Of a stretch of 64,000 nucleotides of DNA, positions 51,476-60,524 are shown piece after piece. A model generated the notes under the pieces. It searched no databases and was not told where the DNA came from. It saw nothing but the letters and a program-made list of their open reading frames with translations. Origin of the DNA: BRH-c25 sp012519325 (GTDB lineage Bacteria > Bacillota > Clostridia > Lutisporales > Lutisporaceae); contig JBMNHZ010000002.1 in the NCBI GenBank assembly GCA_050950645.1, positions 1-64,000 on the forward strand, read 5' to 3'. Within the stretch, counting starts at the first letter, position 1, and every line of letters starts with the position of its first letter. A program made the translations under genes and the position numbers.

Positions 51476-51883
51476 ATGAAAAAAAGATTTGTTGTATATG
51501 GACTGGCAGGATGGATAGCAGAGACAATATTTACAGGATTAGGCTCCCTGATCAAGGGGGATTTGACTATGCACACCCGGTCTTATATATGGATGTTTCC
51601 GATATATGGGCTTATGATACTTCTGGAGCCTGTCCATGATAATATAAGAAACACTCCGGTTGTGGTAAGAGGAGGTGTGTACACTATTATAATATTTGGC
51701 ATAGAATTCATAACCGGATGGATTCTCAAAGAGCTTATAGGAGAATGTCCATGGAATTACAGCTCATTGCCCTATTCTATAGACGGTATTATCACCTTAT
51801 CCTTTATTCCGGTATGGTTTGTCGGAGGGCTTCTATTTGAAAAGCTCCATGACTACCTGATGCGTTTCAGATTCCTGGCATAG
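51476..51883 (+). CDS. Putative ABC-transporter permease-like membrane protein (CmpB family)
   Basis: The 135-residue protein has four probable membrane helices: VVYGLAGWIAETIFTGLGS, MFPIYGLMILLEPV, VYTIIIFGIEFITGWIL and GIITLSFIPVWFVGGLLFEKL. The pattern of the PF06541 group is visible (WAETIFTG..., CPWNYSSLPYSIDGIITL). No typical ribosome site precedes ATG 51476; coupling to the selenoprotein gene 37 bp upstream is possible. Transport activity is not shown for the family. Confidence 0.75.
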   Translation: MKKRFVVYGLAGWIAETIFTGLGSLIKGDLTMHTRSYIWMFPIYGLMILLEPVHDNIRNTPVVVRGGVYTIIIFGIEFITGWILKELIGECPWNYSSLPYSIDGIITLSFIPVWFVGGLLFEKLHDYLMRFRFLA

Positions 51884-51887
51884 AGGA

Positions 51888-53501
51888 TTACCAGGCGGCT
51901 ATTGCGCCGTCTGCCCTCGGCTCAGTACCTCCGACTAAAATATTCTTCTCATCCCGCCATATGATCTGTCCTCTGCCGAAGCCCACGGAATCGGGATTGA
52001 TCTTAATACTATGCCCTCTATTTATCAACTCCTGCACTATGTCAGACGGGAAGCCTTCTTCCACCTCTATATTCTTTTCCTGAATCCACTGCCATCTGGG
52101 TGAATCAAGACAATCCTGGGGGTTCATTTGAAAGTCTATAGTATTCATTATTACCTGGACATGGCCCTGAGGCTGCATAAATGCTCCCATTACGCCAAAA
52201 GGACCGATGGCTTTGCCTTCCTTGGTAAGAAATCCGGGAATGATTGTATGATAAGGCTTCTTCCCCGGAGCTATGCAATTCTCATGGGATGGATCGGCTG
52301 AAAAATTGCAGCCTCTGTTGTGCAGGCTTATCCCTGTTCCGGGTATAACAATACCTGAGCCGAAACCCATATAGTTGCTTTGGATATATGATACCATATT
52401 GCCTTCTTCGTCAGCTGCCGCAAGGTATACGGTACCTCCTTCATGTGGCTTTCCCGGTGCTGGCATTAATGCTTCGCTTTTGATACATTTTCTTCTTTCA
52501 TCAGCGTAGTTGTCAGAGAGCAGCTCTTCAGGAGATACCTTCATAGTCCTTCGATCTGCTATATATCTTATTCCGTCGGCAAATGCAAGCTTCATTGCTT
52601 CCAGTTGGCGATGGTAAGTATCAATAGAATCCTTTCGATCAAAATCAAATCCCTTTAGTATATTTAAAGCCATTAAGGCTACTATCCCATGGCCGTTGGG
52701 AGGGATTTCCCATACATCATAGCCGCGATAATTTATACTTATAGGTTCAACCCATTCCGGCTCAAAAGCTTCAAGGTCCTTCAAGGACAAGTATCCTCCG
52801 GTCCTTCCGGCAAATTTCGAAATTTTCTCTGCCAAGGCTCCCCGATAGAAGCTTTCTGCATTTGTTTCACCAATTTCCTGAAGGGTTTTTCCATGAGCAG
52901 GGGAATTCCAAAGTTCACCGGCCTTTGGCACTCTGCCTGAAGGGGCGAAGGTATCGAACCAATGGCGGAATAATTCATCCTTTAGGGCTATTTTATAGGC
53001 CATGTATGCGTTTTCCCAGGATTTTGCAACGGTAGGTGCTACAGGATGCCCTTCATATGCATAAGTAACGGCAGGAGCTAATGTTTCCGAAAGGGAGAGC
53101 CGGCCAAATCGCTTTGAAAGTGCCGACCATGCGGAGGGTATGCCGGGAACTGTGACGGGTATCCAACCATGCTTGGGGATGCCGTGGTTTTGGACTTTTT
53201 CGATTATATCGGCAGAAATAGAAGCCGGTGCAGGACCGCTGGCATTCAGTCCATGGAGCTTTCCTCCTGACCATACCAGGGCAAAGGCATCCCCCCCAAT
53301 ACCGTTGGAGGTAGGTTCTACCACAGTAAGGCATGCAGCTGCCGCAACAGCAGCATCAACAGCGTTGCCTCCTTTTTTGAGGATATCCAGTCCGGCTTGT
53401 GCTGCCAGCGGATGTGAGGTGGCAACCATACCTTTTTTTGCATATATAATATTTCTTCTTGAAGGGTAACTGTATTTAAAGGCATCAAAATGCATTTTCA
53501 T
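51888..53501 (-). CDS. ggt: Gamma-glutamyltransferase, cytoplasmic YwrD-like form
   Basis: The ~537-residue Ntn-hydrolase precursor has no signal peptide. Hallmarks are GMVATSHPLAAQAGLDILKKGGNAVDAAVA at ~24-53, the autocleavage site HEGGTVYLAAADEEGNMVS, where the Thr becomes the N-terminal nucleophile, and the GG loop GPFGVMGAFMQPQGH. Of two ATGs, 53495 is better spaced from GGGAG than 53501. It hydrolyses gamma-glutamyl peptides such as glutathione, or transfers the glutamyl group. YwrD-type enzymes lack the lid loop. Convergent with the membrane-protein gene. Confidence 0.92.
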   Translation of the reverse strand: MKMHFDAFKYSYPSRRNIIYAKKGMVATSHPLAAQAGLDILKKGGNAVDAAVAAAACLTVVEPTSNGIGGDAFALVWSGGKLHGLNASGPAPASISADIIEKVQNHGIPKHGWIPVTVPGIPSAWSALSKRFGRLSLSETLAPAVTYAYEGHPVAPTVAKSWENAYMAYKIALKDELFRHWFDTFAPSGRVPKAGELWNSPAHGKTLQEIGETNAESFYRGALAEKISKFAGRTGGYLSLKDLEAFEPEWVEPISINYRGYDVWEIPPNGHGIVALMALNILKGFDFDRKDSIDTYHRQLEAMKLAFADGIRYIADRRTMKVSPEELLSDNYADERRKCIKSEALMPAPGKPHEGGTVYLAAADEEGNMVSYIQSNYMGFGSGIVIPGTGISLHNRGCNFSADPSHENCIAPGKKPYHTIIPGFLTKEGKAIGPFGVMGAFMQPQGHVQVIMNTIDFQMNPQDCLDSPRWQWIQEKNIEVEEGFPSDIVQELINRGHSIKINPDSVGFGRGQIIWRDEKNILVGGTEPRADGAIAAW

Positions 53502-53658
53502 TTCTCCCTTCGGATTTTAAATAAATTATAAATCAGCCCAAAGTTAAAAGCAAACCCGGATGTATTGTTATAATGGTAATCCTCTGGAAATTATATTATA
53601 ATGTATAAGGATGCAGGTAAGCAAAGGGAAAACAGACCTGTGAAGGGGGTAACAGTGG

Positions 53659-54666
53659 TTGGCGGTATTAGTAACAGGCGGTGCAGGCTATATAGGTTCA
53701 CACTGTGTCTGCAGCCTTATTGATAAAAAGGAAGAGGTAATAGTGGCAGATAACCTGCAGACCGGCAATAGAGATGCTGTACACGGGGAAGCCAGGTTTT
53801 ATAAAGGGGATATACGGGATGAAGAATTTCTTGATAAGATATTCAGAGAAAATTCGGTTGATACTGTTATTCATTTTGCTGCCAATTCCCTGGTTTCTGT
53901 GAGTATGAAAGAGCCTCTGGCTTACTTTAATAATAATGTGCATGGAACAGAAGTGCTGCTTTCGGCGATGAACAGGCATAATGTCCGCAGAATTGTTTTT
54001 TCTTCCTCAGCGGCAGTCTACGGCGAACCAGAGAGTATTCCTATCCTGGAGACTGACAGAACTGAACCTGCCAACACCTACGGTGAAACAAAGCTTGCGA
54101 TGGAAAAAATGATGAAGTGGGCAGATATTGCCCATGGTATAAAGCATATTGCCCTCAGGTACTTCAATGTGGCAGGGGCTCATGAAAGCGGAACCATTGG
54201 CGAAGATCACGACCCTGAAACTCATCTTATTCCGCTTATACTTCAGGTTCCTCTCGGAAAGCGGGAAAGTATCTCTATATTCGGCGACGACTATGATACA
54301 CGTGATGGTACCTGCATAAGGGATTATATTCACGTAACTGATTTGACGAATGCGCATATTATTGTCCTTGAACGATTAAGAAAAGGGGCCTCAAGCAATG
54401 TATACAATCTTGGGAATGGTGAAGGGTTTTCAGTAAAGGAAGTGGTCGAAGCAGCCAGAAGGGTGACGGGTCACCCAATACCGGCAGTGATGTATCCGAG
54501 AAGGGCAGGAGATCCTGCTGTTCTTATAGCCTCTGGTAAAAAGGCCAGAAAAGAACTGGGATGGCAGCCCAGGTTCAATAAAATAGATGATATTATAGCA
54601 ACCGCCTGGAAGTGGCATAAGAATAATCCGGAGGGATTTATCAATAAACCCGAATTTTTACCATAG
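53659..54666 (+). CDS. galE: UDP-glucose 4-epimerase
   Basis: The TTG at 53659 starts MAVLVTGGAGYIGSHCV, after a GGGGGT site; no ATG is available in frame. The 335-residue SDR has the NAD glycine motif TGGAGYIGSH, FSSSAAVYGE, catalytic YxxxK in NTYGETKLAMEK, RYFNVAGAH and the C-terminal substrate loop YPRRAGDP. It interconverts UDP-glucose and UDP-galactose for wall polysaccharides. Likely monocistronic. Confidence 0.96.
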   Translation: MAVLVTGGAGYIGSHCVCSLIDKKEEVIVADNLQTGNRDAVHGEARFYKGDIRDEEFLDKIFRENSVDTVIHFAANSLVSVSMKEPLAYFNNNVHGTEVLLSAMNRHNVRRIVFSSSAAVYGEPESIPILETDRTEPANTYGETKLAMEKMMKWADIAHGIKHIALRYFNVAGAHESGTIGEDHDPETHLIPLILQVPLGKRESISIFGDDYDTRDGTCIRDYIHVTDLTNAHIIVLERLRKGASSNVYNLGNGEGFSVKEVVEAARRVTGHPIPAVMYPRRAGDPAVLIASGKKARKELGWQPRFNKIDDIIATAWKWHKNNPEGFINKPEFLP

Positions 54667-54779
54667 ACTATGTTTGATTTATGTTGTAAGCTGGAATAAG
54701 CGAAACGGTAGGAAAAACACCCTGCAAACCCGGATATAGAGTGCACACTATGTTAGAGTCCACTTCGGAAGGAGATAAA

Positions 54780-55460
54780 ATGAGAGAAATTATAATACGT
54801 ATAATAAAATTGTTCTTTGGATTATTCTTATATTCTTTAGGAATTGTTATGACTATCAATGCCAATCTGGGTTTGGCACCCTGGGATGTATTCCATCAGG
54901 GATTATCAATAAAAACAGGCATTACAATGGGTCAGGCAAGCATATGTATTGGAATGGTGCTTGTTGTACTTGACAGCCTGTTTGGAGAAAGGCTCGGATG
55001 GGGAACGCTGTTTAACATGCTATTCATTGGATTGTTTATGGATATACTAATGCTGAATCATCTGGTTCCGGTATTTCAGCCGGTAATCCTAAAGCTTATA
55101 ATGATGCTTCTGGGTATGTTTGTTATTGGGGTTGCCAGCTATTTCTACATAAGCGCCGGGTTTGGCTCCGGACCGAGGGACGGCCTGATGGTGGCATTGA
55201 CAAAAAAGACCGGCAAATCAGTAAGGTTCATAAGAAACAGTATCGAATTAAGCGTACTGGCTGTAGGGTATGTTATGGGAGGCTCAGTTGGAATAGGAAC
55301 TGCAATAATGGCAGTTACAACCGGATTTTTTATTCAGTTCTCCTTTAAGCTTTTTAAATACGATCTAAAGGAGACAAAGCACAGGTTCATTGATGAGGAT
55401 ATAAAAAGATTGTATGATAAGTTTTTCAGGAAAAAGAAAGAGGAAACGGAAAGCCAATAG
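54780..55460 (+). CDS. YczE/YitT-like integral membrane protein
   Basis: ATG 54780 follows GGAAGGAGAT. The ~226-residue protein has five or six helices, with IVMTINANLGLAPWDVFHQGLS (~22-43) and SAGFGSGPRDGLMVALTKKTGKSV as the conserved loops of the YczE family, and a Lys/Glu-rich cytoplasmic tail (KKKEETESQ). The family's function is not established, although a Bacillus member affects surfactin/plipastatin production. It is 27 bp ahead of the prenyltransferase gene. Confidence 0.82.
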   Translation: MREIIIRIIKLFFGLFLYSLGIVMTINANLGLAPWDVFHQGLSIKTGITMGQASICIGMVLVVLDSLFGERLGWGTLFNMLFIGLFMDILMLNHLVPVFQPVILKLIMMLLGMFVIGVASYFYISAGFGSGPRDGLMVALTKKTGKSVRFIRNSIELSVLAVGYVMGGSVGIGTAIMAVTTGFFIQFSFKLFKYDLKETKHRFIDEDIKRLYDKFFRKKKEETESQ

Positions 55461-55486
55461 ATATTCCGGCAAAAAGGAGAATAAAA

Positions 55487-56446
55487 ATGTCTTTGGAGAG
55501 CTTTCTGAAACTGGTAGAAATCCAAACAAAAGTCGCCAGTGTAATACCCTTTGCATTAGGAACCCTATATTCAGTTTATCGGTTTGGGGCTTTTAACCCC
55601 AGGAATTTTATAATTATGTTCATATCACTTGTATCTTTTGATATGGCAACAACAGCAATAAACAATTATTACGATTACAAGAAGGCGAACAAAACGCAGG
55701 GTTTTAACTACGAGCGTCATAATGCCATAGTAAAATACAACCTGAATGAATCAACCGTGAGGCTTTCAATAATTACTTTGCTGACTGTCGCCTCTGTATT
55801 CGGTTTTTTGCTTTTTCTCAATACTTCTCCTGTTGTTCTGCTGCTTGGAGCTTTGTCCTTCGCAGTAGGAATTCTTTATTCCTTCGGACCGGTACCGATT
55901 TCCAGGACACCTTTTGGAGAGGTGTTTTCAGGGTTGTTCATGGGGTTTATAATAGTTTTTATATCAGTATATGTACATGTTTATGACATGGGTATTGCAG
56001 ATTTTACATTTAACCGGAGCACGGCGGGAATCAGCATCAATCCCGTTGAGGTGATGTATATATTTCTTTTGTCAATACCTGCTGTAATCGGCATTGCCAA
56101 TATTATGCTGGCAAACAACATATGTGATATTGAAGATGATATCGAGAACAGACGTTATACTTTACCCATATATATCGGGAAAGAAAGAGCCTTATGGGTA
56201 TTCAAGGCTTTATATTATATTAGCTATGCAGATTTGATACTGCTAATTATTTTGAGGATTGTTCCCGAGGCAGCAGTCCTTACGCTTTTTACAATTATTC
56301 CGGTAACCGGGAATATAAAGGGCTTTTACGAAAAACAGACCAAGAAGGATACCTTTGTATTGTCAGTCAAGAACTTTTTGCTTATAAATGTGGTGCTGGT
56401 GCTTGCAATAGGAGGCACTATTGTTATAGAAGGACTGTTAAAGTAA
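55487..56446 (+). CDS. UbiA-family prenyltransferase (MenA-like)
   Basis: The 319 residues include about eight membrane helices. The first Asp-rich motif region is AINNYYDYKKANKTQ (~63-77); the second is LANNICDIEDDIENRRYTLP (~205-224). They bind the Mg-prenyl diphosphate. The closest resemblance is to MenA-type 1,4-dihydroxy-2-naphthoate prenyltransferases, but no men genes adjoin, so the acceptor is uncertain. The site is AAAAGGAGA. A dispersed repeat begins three bases after the stop codon. Confidence 0.82.
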   Translation: MSLESFLKLVEIQTKVASVIPFALGTLYSVYRFGAFNPRNFIIMFISLVSFDMATTAINNYYDYKKANKTQGFNYERHNAIVKYNLNESTVRLSIITLLTVASVFGFLLFLNTSPVVLLLGALSFAVGILYSFGPVPISRTPFGEVFSGLFMGFIIVFISVYVHVYDMGIADFTFNRSTAGISINPVEVMYIFLLSIPAVIGIANIMLANNICDIEDDIENRRYTLPIYIGKERALWVFKALYYISYADLILLIILRIVPEAAVLTLFTIIPVTGNIKGFYEKQTKKDTFVLSVKNFLLINVVLVLAIGGTIVIEGLLK

Positions 56447-56448
56447 TA

Positions 56449-56515
56449 TATAACGAGGCAAAAAGATGTCTCCCGATGGGAAGTGAGCATATCTCTTGCC
56501 TCGTTGAAACGCTTC
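56449..56515 (+). repeat. Dispersed hairpin element, copy C (5' hairpin only)
   Basis: TATAACGAGGCA opens the copy. AACGAGGCA (56452-56460) pairs with TGCCTCGTT (56497-56505), then GAAACGCTTCG. Compared with copies A and B the G-C pair at the stem's inner end is A-T here, a compensated change. The second hairpin and 3' terminal repeat are missing. It lies between convergent genes. Confidence 0.8.
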
Positions 56516-56529
56516 GTATATGAAGGTTG

Positions 56530-57072
56530 CTATTGTTCTTTAGTTTGAACGAATTTTACTCCTGTGGCTTTTAGAGCCAGGTTTACCGCATTATAAATCA
56601 CCAGGGTAACAAATATATTTGTTACTGCAGTAGGAAGCACTATTCCGGCAAACAATACCGGGAAAGGTGCAGGCAGCCCTGTGAGGACAAGTGCGGTATA
56701 CAAGAAGGTAGTACCGCTAATTATAGTGCCTATAAATGCTATAATACCAGTCGATATCTGCTTGAATTTGGTTTTGCCGGATATCCTGTCAGATGCCTTC
56801 ATCATAAAATAGAATGCCAGGCTGGTTACAAGTTTATCCACTACATTAGCAATCTGGCCTCCCGGGAAGGTAGTAGTAATAGCGGCAATGAAGCCGCCCA
56901 GCAAACCGGCAAGGATTGTGCTTTTCAGATCTCCGCTTATCAAAAGGGCAACAAATAAGAAGGAAAGCAGCAGGTCAAACTTCATGCTTCCTATTGCTCC
57001 GGGAGTTACCTGGTGCATAATATAACCTATGGCAAGCAGCAATGATATGATGATGTTTTTTCTTAGATTCAT
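56530..57072 (-). CDS. trpP: Tryptophan transporter TrpP
   Basis: The 180-residue protein has five or six helices and the features of the TrpP (YhaG) family: MLRKNIIISLLLAIGYIMHQVTPG-type N-terminus (here MNLRKNIIISLLLAIGYIMH), MKFDLLLSFLF, TTFPGGQIANVVDK and VLPTAVTNIFVTLVIYNAV. It imports tryptophan and resembles ECF-type S components. A T-box leader with a TGG specifier lies upstream on the same strand, so expression rises when tRNA-Trp is uncharged. The site is AAGGAGAG. Confidence 0.9.
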   Translation of the reverse strand: MNLRKNIIISLLLAIGYIMHQVTPGAIGSMKFDLLLSFLFVALLISGDLKSTILAGLLGGFIAAITTTFPGGQIANVVDKLVTSLAFYFMMKASDRISGKTKFKQISTGIIAFIGTIISGTTFLYTALVLTGLPAPFPVLFAGIVLPTAVTNIFVTLVIYNAVNLALKATGVKFVQTKEQ

Positions 57073-57170
57073 AATTTTCTCTCCTTAATGTTTTATTATT
57101 CTTGTTAAATGTGCTAAGTGCAGGATCAGTTCATAACATTGTGCTCACCTCCAATACAAAATTTGAAAAT

Positions 57171-57440
57171 AAAAAACCTTCCATCCCAAATAAGGGACGG
57201 AAGGTATAATCCGCGGTACCACCCAGTTTAGACAAAACACTTGTCTCTCTCAACAGATACGGAGCAGAAGTAATGCTCGATATCCTGATTCTGTAACGGG
57301 AATCTCCCGGTTCCGGCTAATACTCCGGAAAACCGGAGGTTCGCCTGACTTCTCACAAGTCCATTCGCTGCATATCCTGTTACCGGGCTTACACCGCTCC
57401 CGGCTCGCTGAGAACTCAATATTGCAGGTACTAATCTTGT
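57171..57440 (-). ncRNA. Tryptophan T-box riboswitch upstream of trpP
   Basis: On the minus strand the conserved T-box bases GGGTGGTACCGCGG (complement of 57211-57224) are followed by a terminator, CCTTCCGTCCC pairing with GGGATGGAAGG and then TTTTTTA (complement to ~57171). Stem I lies at ~57440-57280 with AGCGAGCCGGGAG and GTGTAAGCCCGG. The specifier region reads GAATGGACTTG with TGG, the Trp codon, at 57363-57361. This agrees with the gene controlled. Confidence 0.93.
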
Positions 57441-57545
57441 TCATGGAATTTATGTTTATAGAGTTTAATATATAATACCATGGATTCTGTTATTGGTCAA
57501 CAAAAGTTTTTCGCCTGCTAAACGGAAAAAATGGGTAAATTTTAC

Positions 57546-57574
57546 TTGATAATTGGGAATAATCATGATAAAAT
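57546..57574 (+). promoter_or_regulatory. Promoter of the nucleoside-catabolism operon
   Basis: TTGATA (57546-57551), 17-base spacer, TAAAAT (57569-57574). The leader to the first gene is ~170 bases, without a recognised riboswitch; an operator for the operon's own DeoR-type protein is expected here but none is obvious. Confidence 0.65.
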
Positions 57575-57755
57575 AAAGCAAAAACAAGATATTACAGTTT
57601 TATTCAGTTTGATTTAGTTGAATTTGAGTAATAGATTACACTAAAAATCATTCTGTTCCATGACTGTCTGCGTTATAACAAAGACATAAGCGTTAAGATA
57701 TGGGATTGAAATGAGAGCCGAAGCGGGCAGAAAATAAAGGAAAAAGGTGAATATA

Positions 57756-58415
57756 TTGAAATATTACGAACAGACGAGGTTAGAAATTTGTGAGATTTGC
57801 CATCTATTATATAACCGGGGTTATGTTGTAAGTAATGACGGGAACGTTTCAGTTCGCGTGGAACCGGATAAAGTGCTGATCACTCCTTCCGGTGTTGGAA
57901 AAGGTAGGATGAAGCCTGATATGTTGGTGCTATGCGATCTTAACGGCAATGTTTTGGAGGGGGACAGATATCCTTCCTCTGAGGTTAAAATGCATATGAT
58001 GGTATTTCGAGAGCGCCCCGATGTGATGAGTGTGGTTCATGCCCATCCGCCTATATCAACTGCCTACTCAATATGCCGACGTGCCCTGAAGGAGCGGTAT
58101 CTTGCGGAGATGGTGGTAGGATTGGGGGAGATACCTGTCACCGAGTTTGCTATGCTTTCTACCGATGAGGTGCCTGATAGCGTGAAACCCTTTGTTCATG
58201 ACTATAATGCTGTATTATTATCTAATCATGGCGCATTGTCATGGGGCCCTACTCTATGGTCAGCCTTTGACCGACTGGAAATGGTCGAGCATAGTGCCAA
58301 GATATTCTATTATGTGGAACGCATCGGCGGTGGGACAGAGATTACACCGGAGCAAGCCGACACCCTGCGTTCATTCACCGGGTATTATCAAAAACTGGCA
58401 GGGAGGCGGAAATGA
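57756..58415 (+). CDS. Class II sugar-phosphate aldolase (fuculose-1-phosphate aldolase family)
   Basis: The TTG at 57756 (MKYYEQTRLEIC) is chosen, with AAGGTGA six bases ahead; GTG 57747 overlaps that site. The 219-residue protein has GNVSVRV and ITPSGVGKG in the N-terminal half, the catalytic Glu in YPSSEVKMHM, and zinc histidines in VVHAHPPIS and LSNHGALSWG. Family members cleave ketose 1-phosphates to DHAP and an aldehyde. With the MtnA-like isomerase and phosphorylase downstream, the likely substrate is ribulose 1-phosphate or a deoxy analogue (as for DrdA in 5-deoxyribose disposal). The regulator's ribosome site lies inside its 3' end. Confidence 0.88.
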   Translation: MKYYEQTRLEICEICHLLYNRGYVVSNDGNVSVRVEPDKVLITPSGVGKGRMKPDMLVLCDLNGNVLEGDRYPSSEVKMHMMVFRERPDVMSVVHAHPPISTAYSICRRALKERYLAEMVVGLGEIPVTEFAMLSTDEVPDSVKPFVHDYNAVLLSNHGALSWGPTLWSAFDRLEMVEHSAKIFYYVERIGGGTEITPEQADTLRSFTGYYQKLAGRRK

Positions 58416-58416
58416 T

Positions 58417-59223
58417 ATGGATGAATCAAGAGAAAGCGGACTGCTTGCACCGGAGAGGCGCTCCAGAATCTTGGAGCTGGTACGTCGGAATAAAAGCGTA
58501 TTGGTAAAGGATCTATGCACTAAATTTGGTGTAACGGGTGAGACCATACGCAAAGACTTATCCTCCCTGGAACAAGAGGGGCTGCTCATCAAGACTTACG
58601 GCGGAGCCTATGTTAAGGACGGTGTTAAGAACGAAATCGATGCCAGCATCCGGGAGACTCTGTTTACTGAGGCAAAGGAAGCCATTGGCAGAGCTTGCGC
58701 CGAACTGATAGGAAGCGGAGATACTATTTTTTTGGATGAAAGCACAACATGCCTGGCTATTGCCCGGCAGCTGCTGAACTTTGACGGCATAACGGTTGTC
58801 ACTAATTCCCTGAAGATTTCCAAGACCTTGGCTGAGAGAGGAAGCTGCAAGCTTATTTTATCAGGGGGCGATTTAGACAGGAAGAACCAATGCTTCGTCG
58901 GTGGCAGTGCTGAAGAATTCCTCTCCCGGTACTATGTAGATAAGAGCTTTGTCTCATGCCGAGGAATGGATCGCATCGCAGGTATAAGCGACGGCAGCAG
59001 CGTGAACGGGCGTATCCGTTCTCTTATGCTTCGTCAAGGCAGAGAACGATTTCTGGTACTTGATTATACCAAGGTCAATCAAGTTAATTTTTTTAAAATA
59101 TGTGATTTTACCTCTATCGATATACTGGTTATTGATACACTTCCCGGCCAGGAATGGCGTGATTTTCTGCAGGAGCAGGAGATCCGGGTTATAGAGACCA
59201 TTCCGAAGTCAGATAATATATAA
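58417..59223 (+). CDS. DeoR-family regulator within the nucleoside operon
   Basis: ATG 58417 (MDESRESGLLAPERRSRILEL) follows GGGAGGCGGAAATGAT, one base after the aldolase stop; the frame upstream to 58192 is antecedent aldolase DNA. The ~268-residue protein has the HTH VLVKDLCTKFGVTGETIRKDL, IKTYGGAYV, and the DeoRC sensor (DTIFLDESTTCLAIARQL, TNSLKISKTLAERG, KSFVSCRGMDRIAGISDG). It would respond to a pentose phosphate, perhaps the ribulose or deoxyribulose 1-phosphate made by the operon. Being second gene in the operon implies autoregulation. Confidence 0.9.
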   Translation: MDESRESGLLAPERRSRILELVRRNKSVLVKDLCTKFGVTGETIRKDLSSLEQEGLLIKTYGGAYVKDGVKNEIDASIRETLFTEAKEAIGRACAELIGSGDTIFLDESTTCLAIARQLLNFDGITVVTNSLKISKTLAERGSCKLILSGGDLDRKNQCFVGGSAEEFLSRYYVDKSFVSCRGMDRIAGISDGSSVNGRIRSLMLRQGRERFLVLDYTKVNQVNFFKICDFTSIDILVIDTLPGQEWRDFLQEQEIRVIETIPKSDNI

Positions 59224-59238
59224 TTGGAGATGCTTATC

Positions 59239-59715
59239 ATGACTTATACAGCTCAAGAGTTGATTAAACAGCTAAAACTGCAGCCTCATCCTGAGGGAGG
59301 CTGGTATGCATTTGTTTCCCGCAGTGGGGTATCTATACCGGCCCAATTACTTACAAAAGATTATTCAGGAGAACGGGATACCTGCAGCATCATATATTAT
59401 ATGCTCTGCAAGGGAGAGATTTCTCGTTGGCACCGGCTTCTCTCCAGTGAAGTTTGGGCATGGCATATGGGTGGCAGCTTAGAAATGACACTGGGGGGTT
59501 CTGATGAGAAGCCTGTAGCGGGTAAGACTTTAGCACTCGGATCCAGGCTTGAGCGCAACGAGAGAATGCAGATTTTGGTTCCAGCCGGACAATGGCAAAC
59601 CACAAGGGTGACGGAGGGGGAATTTGTCCTTGTTTCCTGTGTGGTGGCTCCGGCTTTCCATGATGATGACTGCATCTTACCTGAGCATCCGTTAGATAAC
59701 GAGATATACGGATAA
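59239..59715 (+). CDS. DUF985 cupin-fold protein
   Basis: ATG 59239 (MTYTAQELIKQLKLQPHPEGGWYAF) follows TTGGAGATG. The 158 residues match the Cupin_5/DUF985 family: LQPHPEGGWYAFVSRSG, SIIYYMLCKGEISRWHRLLSSEVWAWHMGGSLEM, and VAPAFHDDDCILP with metal-type His/Asp. Structures exist for the family but no reaction is established. In this operon it could act on a free sugar or aldehyde, or protect an intermediate. It is 15 bases after the regulator stop. Confidence 0.85.
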   Translation: MTYTAQELIKQLKLQPHPEGGWYAFVSRSGVSIPAQLLTKDYSGERDTCSIIYYMLCKGEISRWHRLLSSEVWAWHMGGSLEMTLGGSDEKPVAGKTLALGSRLERNERMQILVPAGQWQTTRVTEGEFVLVSCVVAPAFHDDDCILPEHPLDNEIYG

Positions 59716-59732
59716 AAAAGGGAGGGATTTGA

Positions 59733-60491
59733 ATGGATTTATCTCTTTTCTCGCTGGAAGGTAAAGTGGCTGCAGTTACCGGAGTGAGTCGTGGTCTTGG
59801 TCAGGGGATGGCAGTGGCTTTAGCAAAGGCCGGAGCTGATATCATAGGAATCGGGCTTCGTGGAATGGGAGAAACCCGAACTATGGTGGAGGCAGAAGGC
59901 CGCAGGGTTTATGAGATAAAGGCTGATTTGAGCCGAAGTGAGACAGCTTCTGTCATTGCTAAGGAGGCACTCGCCGCTTTTGGAAAGGTGGATATTCTGG
60001 TGAACAACGCCGGCATTATCCGTCTGGCTGCTGCAGAGAACCACACCATGGAGGATTTTGATGCTGTAATGGAGGTTAATCTTCGCTCTCTTTTTCTCCT
60101 GACACGGGATATCGCTCGTCAGATGATTGCACGAGGACACGGTAAGATTATTAATATATGCTCGGTCCAGTCACTTAAGGGAGGAATGGGGGATGCAGCT
60201 TATGTGGCCAGTAAACATGCTGTTCTCGGCCTAACACGAGCCTGGGCTAATGAGTGGGGCAAGTTTAACATACAGGTTAACGGCATCGCACCGGGATATA
60301 TGGTGACTGACAATACTGCAAAGCTCCGTGAGAATAAAGAGGCGGTTGATGCCATTACAACCCAGATACCTCTGGGAAGATGGGGAAAACCGAAGGATCT
60401 TATGGGGCCTGCGATTTTTCTGGCATCTGAAGCATCTAATTTTGTCAACGGTCATTTGCTGATTGTAGACGGCGGTTATATGAACGCATGA
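59733..60491 (+). CDS. Short-chain dehydrogenase/reductase
   Basis: The 252-residue classical SDR has the NAD(P) motif TGVSRGLGQGMA (~16-27), NNAG (~91), Ser in ICSVQSLKGG, catalytic YVASK (~155-159) and the PGYMVTDNT lid. It resembles KduD-like 2-deoxy-D-gluconate 3-dehydrogenases most, a broad group. In this operon it may reduce the aldehyde released by the aldolase or oxidise a side sugar; a lone SDR cannot be assigned further. The site is AAGGGAGGG. Confidence 0.85.
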   Translation: MDLSLFSLEGKVAAVTGVSRGLGQGMAVALAKAGADIIGIGLRGMGETRTMVEAEGRRVYEIKADLSRSETASVIAKEALAAFGKVDILVNNAGIIRLAAAENHTMEDFDAVMEVNLRSLFLLTRDIARQMIARGHGKIINICSVQSLKGGMGDAAYVASKHAVLGLTRAWANEWGKFNIQVNGIAPGYMVTDNTAKLRENKEAVDAITTQIPLGRWGKPKDLMGPAIFLASEASNFVNGHLLIVDGGYMNA

Positions 60492-60524
60492 TTTCACGAA
60501 ATACAATGAGAAGGAGTGACACCT

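Noticed and set aside
51436..51639. 67-residue frame overlapping the CmpB-like gene
   Set aside because: It is an out-of-frame shadow of 51476-51883, which has clear membrane helices and family pattern.
57600..57755. Purine or other riboswitch in the leader of the nucleoside operon
   Set aside because: I looked for the conserved purine-aptamer loops and junction; only weak inverted repeats are present, not the required core.
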